Positions 29,405-34,983 of a stretch of DNA of 34,983 nucleotides are shown here, piece by piece. This DNA comes from Candidatus Thorarchaeota archaeon. Its GTDB lineage: Archaea; Asgardarchaeota; Thorarchaeia; Thorarchaeales; Thorarchaeaceae. Location: the NCBI GenBank assembly GCA_004524565.1, contig SDNZ01000011.1:1-34983 (forward strand), in the 5' to 3' direction. Under the pieces are notes generated by a model. It did not search any database, was not told where the DNA came from, and saw only the letters and a program-made list of their open reading frames with translations. The translations under genes and the position numbers were made by a program. Within the stretch, counting starts at the first letter, position 1; each line of letters opens with the position of its first letter.

Positions 29405-30807
29405 TTGATTGCACCTCCCTTTGCAACAATATCTCCAACCGTTTCTACCAGTTTATCGATATCTTGTTGTGTATGGATCTCGGTCACGCAGAATAGCATA
29501 GATTCTCCAAGTTCCGGAAATTCCTCATTTAGCATCTTACCGCCTTGAATTCCATGTTGTAACAGATGTTCATGTACCTGCTGTGCTGTGATACCATTCT
29601 CAAACTGAACTACAAATTCTTTCCAGATTGATTCACCGATAGCTGGTGCTTTGACACCTTTGAGCGCGTTGAGTTTTTTCGCAGCATAGTTAGCCTTCAG
29701 AGCAATAGTCTCACCAATCTGCTCTATGCCTGTTGGGCCAAGAACTGACATGTAGATTGCAGCAGTGACCGCTGCTAGAGCTTGATTAGAGCAAATATTA
29801 CTCGTAGCTTTCTCCCTGCGTATGTGTTGCTCTCTTGGACTAAGTGTGAGCATATATCCAACTTCGTAGGGTTCTTCTTCGGTTCGAGTTAAGCCAACCA
29901 AACGACCAGGTAATTGATAAATCAACTTTCTATCATTGATACAACCAAAAATCCCAAGTAACGGACCTCCAAAGCTTACCGGAGAACCGAGGTGCTGCCC
30001 TTCAGCAACAATGATGTCTGCACCGTAATCCCCAGGCGGTCTCAAGATGCCCAATGAGAGAATGTCTACACCTGCAACAAGGAGGGCGTCCTTTCCGTGA
30101 GCAATTCGAGCAATCTCATCAACTTGGGTCTCAATGAATCCAAGATAACTAGGAGTTTCAACATAAACACCCGCAACTTGCTCATCCATCTTTGACTCGA
30201 GGTCAGAAAGGGACATTAAACCTGTATTTTTGTCGTATTCAATCTTGATTACTTCAATACCGGCAGGTTCTGTGTACGTGTGAAGGACCTCGTAGAATTC
30301 GGGATTGATTGTACCGGGTACAAGAAATTTTGAACGTTTCTTCTTCACTCGGACCGTCATCCGTGCGGCTTCTGCGACTCCAGTGGACATATCATACATT
30401 GAAGAATTTACAACATCAATCTGCAATATCTCTGCCAGCAGGCTTTGATACTCGAACAGGGTCTGCAGCATCCCTTGACTTATTTCTGCTTGATAACTTG
30501 TATAAGATGTCACAAATTCAGATCTCCCCGCTAAGGCAGGGACAATAGCAGGAATATAGTGCATTCCAACACCTGCTCCAAGAAAGACGCTACCATCAGA
30601 AGCGGATTTGTTTTTCCCAGCAAGTTCTTGTATTCTTTCAGATACTTCAAACTCCGAATGGGAGGCTGGAAGATTCAGATTATGCTTAACTCTGAACTTC
30701 TCAGGAATATTAGAGAAAAGATCATCGAGACTCTTCTTTCCAATAGAAGCTAGCATCTCTTTCTCAGTATCCTTTGTAATTGGAATCCAGGGATGTTTGT
30801 ACTCCAT
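29401..30807 (-). CDS. gcvPA: glycine dehydrogenase (decarboxylating) subunit 1
   Basis: This is the other half of the split P protein, needed with gcvPB for a complete active site. The 468-aa product begins MEYKHPWIPITKDTEKEMLASIG and contains FLGAGVGMHYIPAIVPALAGRSEFVTSYT near residues 67-95, VVNSSMYDMSTGVAEAARM, and the LTRTEEEPYEVGYMLTLSPREQHIRREKATSNICSNQ-type segment, typical of this subunit. The frame runs open to 31005, but the extra 66 residues are not part of the family and lie over a TATA box. The ATG at 30807, with a CGGAGA site, is therefore the start. It is first in the operon. Confidence 0.95.
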   Translation of the reverse strand: MEYKHPWIPITKDTEKEMLASIGKKSLDDLFSNIPEKFRVKHNLNLPASHSEFEVSERIQELAGKNKSASDGSVFLGAGVGMHYIPAIVPALAGRSEFVTSYTSYQAEISQGMLQTLFEYQSLLAEILQIDVVNSSMYDMSTGVAEAARMTVRVKKKRSKFLVPGTINPEFYEVLHTYTEPAGIEVIKIEYDKNTGLMSLSDLESKMDEQVAGVYVETPSYLGFIETQVDEIARIAHGKDALLVAGVDILSLGILRPPGDYGADIIVAEGQHLGSPVSFGGPLLGIFGCINDRKLIYQLPGRLVGLTRTEEEPYEVGYMLTLSPREQHIRREKATSNICSNQALAAVTAAIYMSVLGPTGIEQIGETIALKANYAAKKLNALKGVKAPAIGESIWKEFVVQFENGITAQQVHEHLLQHGIQGGKMLNEEFPELGESMLFCVTEIHTQQDIDKLVETVGDIVAKGGAIK

Positions 30808-30891
30808 CGTCCTTGTCTCCGAGTGTACACTGGGTCTGAAGGCGGATTGTTTCACCAAAATAGCTTTCGGGTAGAACAAAATTGTTAGAAT

Positions 30892-30902
30892 GATTTTTAA
30901 CC
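30892..30902. promoter_or_regulatory. shared TATA region of divergent gcvPA and Trm112 genes
   Basis: On the minus strand GTTAAAAATC lies 85-95 bp before the gcvPA ATG, giving a leader of about 60 nt. On the plus strand the same A/T tract TTTTTAACC is suitably placed (about 45 bp) for the Trm112 GTG at 30944. The two transcripts probably start back to back. Confidence 0.4.
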
Positions 30903-30943
30903 ACAATTGATGAAACGACGACAAGCCACAGGAGTGACACCAA

Positions 30944-31258
30944 GTGAAGCATTGGCTCATGGATATTCTTGCCTGCCCTGAAAGTGACTGTAGAAGCAAA
31001 CTCAAACTTGAGGTCTACAAGTCACATATGTTGGAATCAGAAGGCGAAGAAATCGAAGAGATTGATGAAGCATTAATCCGGTGTGACAAATGTGGTAGAT
31101 GGTATCCTGTAATTGATGGGATTGCATGTATGCTCCCTGATAATTTACGAATGGATGGCAAACAGCATATTGAAGAGACTGCCTTTCTTGAGAGATGGAA
31201 GGAGAAAGTACCTACCGACATCTTGAAGAATGGAATACCCTTTAGCCTTTCAAAATAG
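30944..31258 (+). CDS. trm112: Trm112-family zinc-binding methyltransferase activator
   Basis: Trm112 binds and activates several methyltransferases acting on tRNA, rRNA and release factors. The 104-aa product has the zinc-ribbon pattern with ILACPESDCRSKLKLE near the N-terminus and IRCDKCGRWYPVIDGIACMLPDNLR near residues 45-69 (four cysteines plus the YPVxDGI motif). Start is GTG 30944 behind GGAGTGACACC. Its TAG stop overlaps the first base pair of tRNA-Gln, so the mRNA and tRNA probably come from one primary transcript. Confidence 0.9.
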   Translation: MKHWLMDILACPESDCRSKLKLEVYKSHMLESEGEEIEEIDEALIRCDKCGRWYPVIDGIACMLPDNLRMDGKQHIEETAFLERWKEKVPTDILKNGIPFSLSK

Positions 31259-31332
31259 CCCCGTGGTGTAGTGGTCCAGCATCGAGGGTTTTGGTCTCTT
31301 GGACCTAGGTTCGAATCCTGGCGGGGCTACCA
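31257..31332 (+). tRNA. tRNA-Gln(TTG)
   Basis: The acceptor AGCCCCG (31257-31263) pairs with CGGGGCT. The anticodon arm is GAGGG-TTTTGGT-CTCTT with anticodon TTG and two G-T wobble pairs. The T arm is CTAGG-TTCGAAT-CCTGG. The discriminator is A and CCA is encoded (31330-31332). There is no intron. It begins inside the Trm112 stop codon. Confidence 0.95.
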
Positions 31333-31336
31333 CTTC

Positions 31337-32191
31337 CTATTTTTCTTTAACCGGAGGTATATCTCCAGAATTCGCCATTTGAACTCTGAAGAGCCGTTTA
31401 ACGTGAGATAGAACTAAACGGTCTCCATTGACGAGCACGTCGATATCCACGTGGTCTTGAAGACTGGATGTAGAGAGCTTCTTTTCAAGAACTGCCTGAA
31501 CTTGGAAGACTCCAGCAGGATTATCCATTGCAACAGTGATTCTCAAAGGCTTCTTGTCACCTTTTTCCAGAATGATATTATTGATTGCCATAGCACTGAC
31601 AGAGTGTATGTCTACCTTTCCTTTTTGGAATGGTACAATCGTACGACCCTTTGTCATATCAGCACCATCGCCAATCTTTGTTATACCAGCTTCAAGAGTG
31701 AGGCACTGAGTGTCATCATCATGTGCATAAATTCCATGAAAAATGAAGGAAAGGATATCTGTGGCTTTTGCAGGATCATTATAGATATTCATCAACTTAT
31801 TTTCAAGAATCGGACCTGCAAGCTGAACTGCTGCCTGGTTATGTTCATTACGATGTACTACCATACCGATATCGTGAAGATATGTAGACGCAAGGACAAT
31901 GAGTCGAGCGTCATCAATATCACCAATTCCCTCTGCAACAACATTGGGTTGAAAGGTTTCATCAAGAATATCAAAGACTTTGAGAGCATTCCATGTGGCC
32001 ACTTCAGCATGAACTGGACCATGGTCAGTATAGCCTAATCTTGAAACTGCCATCCTATTTGCTGTTCGTAGATAGGATTGTACTTTTGGAGAACCAGAAA
32101 GATATTGGTACATCTCCAGAGCTCGTGTATTATCTGGAATTAGTTCTCTAGCGCTTATTTTTTCGCGATCTATTACATCATGAATATTCAT
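31337..32191 (-). CDS. HD-domain phosphohydrolase
   Basis: HD proteins are metal-dependent phosphohydrolases that often act on nucleotides. The 284-aa product has GPVHAEVATWNAL with His61, STYLHDIGMVVHR with the His106-Asp107 doublet, and a later GITKIGDGADMTKGRT with a candidate fourth Asp ligand. The C-terminal third (about 195-284) is a separate beta-rich segment without recognised motifs. The ATG at 32191 behind AGAGTGG is used, not the GTG at 32200. The substrate is unknown. The gene lies 5 bp from tRNA-Gln (convergent) and about 115 bp after the ribophorin-like gene. Confidence 0.87.
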   Translation of the reverse strand: MNIHDVIDREKISARELIPDNTRALEMYQYLSGSPKVQSYLRTANRMAVSRLGYTDHGPVHAEVATWNALKVFDILDETFQPNVVAEGIGDIDDARLIVLASTYLHDIGMVVHRNEHNQAAVQLAGPILENKLMNIYNDPAKATDILSFIFHGIYAHDDDTQCLTLEAGITKIGDGADMTKGRTIVPFQKGKVDIHSVSAMAINNIILEKGDKKPLRITVAMDNPAGVFQVQAVLEKKLSTSSLQDHVDIDVLVNGDRLVLSHVKRLFRVQMANSGDIPPVKEK

Positions 32192-32305
32192 TGAAACCAC
32201 TCTTGAGGGACAGAGATGAGATTCCTCTGTTTTGATAAGACTTACTGAAACGGTAAAATCACTCTTTTGGAAAAAAAGAGAATACTAGATAGACAAAGTG
32301 TCTAT

Positions 32306-34983
32306 CTAGACTTCTCCAGCTTCTTCCTGAATTGAGAGAAGGATTCTGTCAGTAGCACTTGTTGCTTTCTGGATTGTTTTGAGGTAATCCTGTCTGGACT
32401 TCTCAAAGGCAACACGACTGATACGCTGCTTCTTCTTTCTGAGGAGTAACTGACGTAGACCTGCTTTCGCACCTTCAATTCGCTCATTCTGAAGCTCGAG
32501 TTGAGCAACTAAGTCGCGATATCGAGGTCCATAACGTGTCATATCCTCCTTGACTTTAGGAAGCTTAGAATCTATCTCTTCAATTTGCTTCTTCAAATCT
32601 TTTTCACGAAGCATGTACTCACGTTTCTTGACCTTACCTCTTCTTCTGGAAGCTTCAAGTTTTTCAAGATCCATATTGAGCGAAGTCTTTCGGGAATAGA
32701 GATTAGCAAAGTCGTTGAGGAGTTCTGCAGGTGCACCTATCTGTCGTGGCTGTGATGTGTCGGTGCCATGATCTACTTTTGGTCCAACGATTTCTTCAGG
32801 CAGCTCTACTTTCCTATATGAAACATAGATAGCCGCAATAAGACCCACGATTAATGTGAAAAGCATGGGCCTAGCTGCTGCTCCGATTGTTATTTGATAG
32901 ATAACCGCGATTGAAGCAGGATTTCGCTGAGTTTCATTGTAGAAGACGTATTGGTATGTGGTATCAAAGATACCATAGAGAGTCCTGTATCCTTCGGATG
33001 CTTCTGCAGCGGATACAGACACAGGAAATACAACATTGATTGTGTGGGTTAATATCAGATTATCACCCAGAAGTCCTATAGGAATATCCAGCTGATTACC
33101 ACCTGCTTCTGCACTTTGATACTCACTTGCTTGAACTATGAATGATACATGGAATGTGTATTTGTATGTTGGAGCGAAGCCTGTGCCGCTAAATCTATCG
33201 CTTGCTAGATGGATTGATACATCATTTGTTTCGTTGTAGTCACCGGTTGTAGTTAATTGAGATAGTGCGAGTATACCAACTTCATCGTAGACTTTGATAT
33301 TCTTTGCATAGGCAGGAACTTGGAAGACAAGAGATGTGACCGAACTTCCACCAGTATTCTCCAAAGTGAATGTCTCTTCATAGCTTATCCAACCCCATGC
33401 ATCGACCACAGCTACTGTAGTTCGTTGAACAAGAATATTCTCGGTGAACAATCGAAGCCCGCTCTGGAAGACTGATTCAGTAAAAGGCGCTAGATTCTGA
33501 AGTTGTTCGTCAGGTAGTTCTTCTCCTGGCACTAGTTGGCCCTCTTCCTCAAAGGATAGAGAGAATTTTGCAGTTCTAAGCACATATGGTAAGATGGGAT
33601 ATCGAAGGAAACTCAGTTGATATTCAAACTCAGTCGGATCTGATAACCAGAATAGCGAGTGCATGTACATAGTTGTATCAAAACTATATGCATCCTGGTA
33701 CCCAACTGATTCTGGAAAGTGGAGTTTCCAGTGCATCATGCCACCTTCATTTGCATGACGCACAATCTTGATTGTATTATCAGACTCATCAACTGCTTCC
33801 ATTGACAAGAAATGAATTTCATATTTTTCGGGCAGGTATATGTCAATCGCACTAATTGGTGCTGATCCATTGTTGAGAACCGTGTAAGAGTCTTCAACTC
33901 TTGATCCATAACTTGCGGTAGTTATGAAATTGCGTTCGACTTGAATTCGCATGCCAAGCAGAGATAGGAATGGTCGAGCAATTGTGAAATTAATGACCGA
34001 AACTCCTGTTGCATTTGACATATCTGTTGCATTGAATGTAAAAGTATGAGCTCCTTCATCACTGGCAGACAAATCAAAACTGCCTTCCCAAAGTCTAGTA
34101 AGGAAATTGTAGCTTAGTAATGCCCAAGGTTCATCATCAATTCGATACGATGCTTGTTTGACAAAGCTATCAGTGGCATTGAGAACTATATCTGTGACCC
34201 ATTCTAGTGTTGAGTCAGCCTCTGGACTAATAATATTTAGAGATGGGGGTGAATTCGGAACCAATTCAACCATTGCTGGGTCAGTCCAGTAGGTATGTTG
34301 AACAGGAAGACCATTGAGTTCCTCAGTGTTTCCAAACATGAAAACAAAGGGATATCGCTCAGCAGTTGCTTCGAGAAGTGAAATATCCTGAGAGTCTGTA
34401 CTGTTCAGCAAGATTGTAAATTCTATCTGGGTCACAGTACCATTATCATACCCTCCAGCTTCTATAACCTGTGATTGATTTTGGTCAGGCAAGTGCTGGA
34501 ATGTATTTATACCATGCTCATCGCTAAAAATAATTTCACCATTTTCAGCAGGGTTTTCAGTTCGTGTACTGCCTTCTCTGTAGATACTGGTAAGCTCAAT
34601 CTCGTAGATTAAGTCTTTGCCATAAAGTTCGTGACCTACGGTATTGTATGCCTCCTCAGCAGGGATGACAAAGTAACGGATTTCACCAATTCGCATTCCA
34701 AAAATTGCATCCTTGTACATTGGGAGTGCATTCAAATCCTGAACTGGGTTTGTTAGCATGGTTTCGTCGGGATAATCATCCTCTTGAATCATTGTCCCAT
34801 TACGCAAGTATAATTTGTAGTGAACTATTGCACCATCTGAACCTATGACTCTCCATAGATCACTGGAAGATTCGCCTGGAACATATCCAACAATGACATC
34901 ACTGTTGTTCAAACCAGCAGATGTGAAATCTGAGCTAGTATTCTGCCAAGCAAATCCAATCCAACCAGAGGTTGCTTTTTCAA
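32306..34983 (-). CDS. ribophorin I-like membrane protein with FKBP-like and DOMON-like regions (5' end outside window)
   Basis: The frame is open to the right edge, so the N-terminus is missing; about 891 residues are visible. Numbering from the TTG at 34912, an FKBP-like region (about 29-110: IVHYKLYLRNGTMI, GMRIGEIRYFVIPAEEAY, LIYEIELTSI) sits between two DOMON-like halves. An Ig-like domain follows (about 222-312). Beta-rich domains follow (about 318-680), with VVDAWGWISYEETFTLENTG and VPAYAKNIKVYDEVG resembling ribophorin I. One transmembrane helix (about 682-698) and a 130-residue cytosolic coiled coil end the protein, as in ribophorin I, an oligosaccharyltransferase subunit. The bulk would be extracytoplasmic. 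Confidence 0.75.
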   Translation of the reverse strand, partial: EKATSGWIGFAWQNTSSDFTSAGLNNSDVIVGYVPGESSSDLWRVIGSDGAIVHYKLYLRNGTMIQEDDYPDETMLTNPVQDLNALPMYKDAIFGMRIGEIRYFVIPAEEAYNTVGHELYGKDLIYEIELTSIYREGSTRTENPAENGEIIFSDEHGINTFQHLPDQNQSQVIEAGGYDNGTVTQIEFTILLNSTDSQDISLLEATAERYPFVFMFGNTEELNGLPVQHTYWTDPAMVELVPNSPPSLNIISPEADSTLEWVTDIVLNATDSFVKQASYRIDDEPWALLSYNFLTRLWEGSFDLSASDEGAHTFTFNATDMSNATGVSVINFTIARPFLSLLGMRIQVERNFITTASYGSRVEDSYTVLNNGSAPISAIDIYLPEKYEIHFLSMEAVDESDNTIKIVRHANEGGMMHWKLHFPESVGYQDAYSFDTTMYMHSLFWLSDPTEFEYQLSFLRYPILPYVLRTAKFSLSFEEEGQLVPGEELPDEQLQNLAPFTESVFQSGLRLFTENILVQRTTVAVVDAWGWISYEETFTLENTGGSSVTSLVFQVPAYAKNIKVYDEVGILALSQLTTTGDYNETNDVSIHLASDRFSGTGFAPTYKYTFHVSFIVQASEYQSAEAGGNQLDIPIGLLGDNLILTHTINVVFPVSVSAAEASEGYRTLYGIFDTTYQYVFYNETQRNPASIAVIYQITIGAAARPMLFTLIVGLIAAIYVSYRKVELPEEIVGPKVDHGTDTSQPRQIGAPAELLNDFANLYSRKTSLNMDLEKLEASRRRGKVKKREYMLREKDLKKQIEEIDSKLPKVKEDMTRYGPRYRDLVAQLELQNERIEGAKAGLRQLLLRKKKQRISRVAFEKSRQDYLKTIQKATSATDRILLSIQEEAGEV

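Noticed and set aside
30808-31005. 66-residue N-terminal extension of gcvPA
   Set aside because: It overlaps the promoter region and the start of the divergent Trm112 gene, and has Cys/Trp/Leu-rich composition unlike the family. The ATG at 30807 gives the known N-terminus.

Overview
This looks like part of an Asgard archaeal chromosome, most plausibly Thorarchaeia-like; the lineage is an inference. The archaeal assignment is secure: there are L39e, L31e, LX, aIF6, the RNase P protein Rpp21, a P0/P1 ribosomal stalk, archaeal Spt5, and TATA boxes in front of genes that use ATG, GTG and TTG starts. The Asgard assignment rests on a partial gene at the right end whose membrane-proximal domain, single transmembrane helix and cytosolic coiled coil resemble eukaryotic ribophorin I. 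Base composition is moderate (a little over 40% GC by eye), and all five tRNA genes encode their 3' CCA.

Region 1 (1-9241) is an information-processing block. After a partial minus-strand gene, tRNA-Gly and a membrane protein come nep1 (minus), then Rpp21, a YhbY-type RNA-binding protein, S19e, PDCD5, L39e, L31e, aIF6, LX, prefoldin alpha and ftsY, all on the plus strand and tightly packed. Ornithine carbamoyltransferase, a PfkB kinase and ftsZ follow. Region 2 (9242-13182) holds secE, an Spt5/NusG with a zinc finger inserted in its NGN domain, and the L11-L1-L10-L12 operon behind a structured leader and ahead of a terminator-like hairpin.

Region 3 (13237-18427) has a histone-deacetylase-fold protein with a DinB-like protein, a membrane protein plus winged-helix regulator operon with two palindromic operator candidates, a tRNA-Arg with an apparent D-loop intron, a COG1031-type radical SAM protein and a ThiL-like kinase.

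Region 4 (18428-24877) is the accessory part and the most interesting. An intact, intron-bearing tRNA-Leu is followed by progressively more degenerate copies of its own 3' end at about 20301, 20855, 21357, 22285 and perhaps 22738. Each interval holds one gene on the minus strand: an unknown 222-aa protein, a GNAT acetyltransferase, a YkgJ-type cysteine-cluster protein, a Gly/Arg-rich OB-fold protein, a cupin, and a second near-identical OB-fold protein. Every one of these genes ends at or near a tRNA-like fragment. This looks like serial capture of single-gene cassettes at a tRNA attachment site, or an integron-like arrangement built on a tRNA 3' end. No integrase is visible in the window. An LRR protein and a GC-rich stretch that looks like a structured non-coding RNA close the region.

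Region 5 (24878-34983) carries a Gfo/Idh/MocA oxidoreductase; a minus-strand operon gcvPA-gcvPB-(LpdD-like)-MoaD/ThiS-(MiaB-like methylthiotransferase); Trm112 running directly into tRNA-Gln; an HD-domain phosphohydrolase; and the partial ribophorin-I-like gene, which also has an FKBP-like domain.
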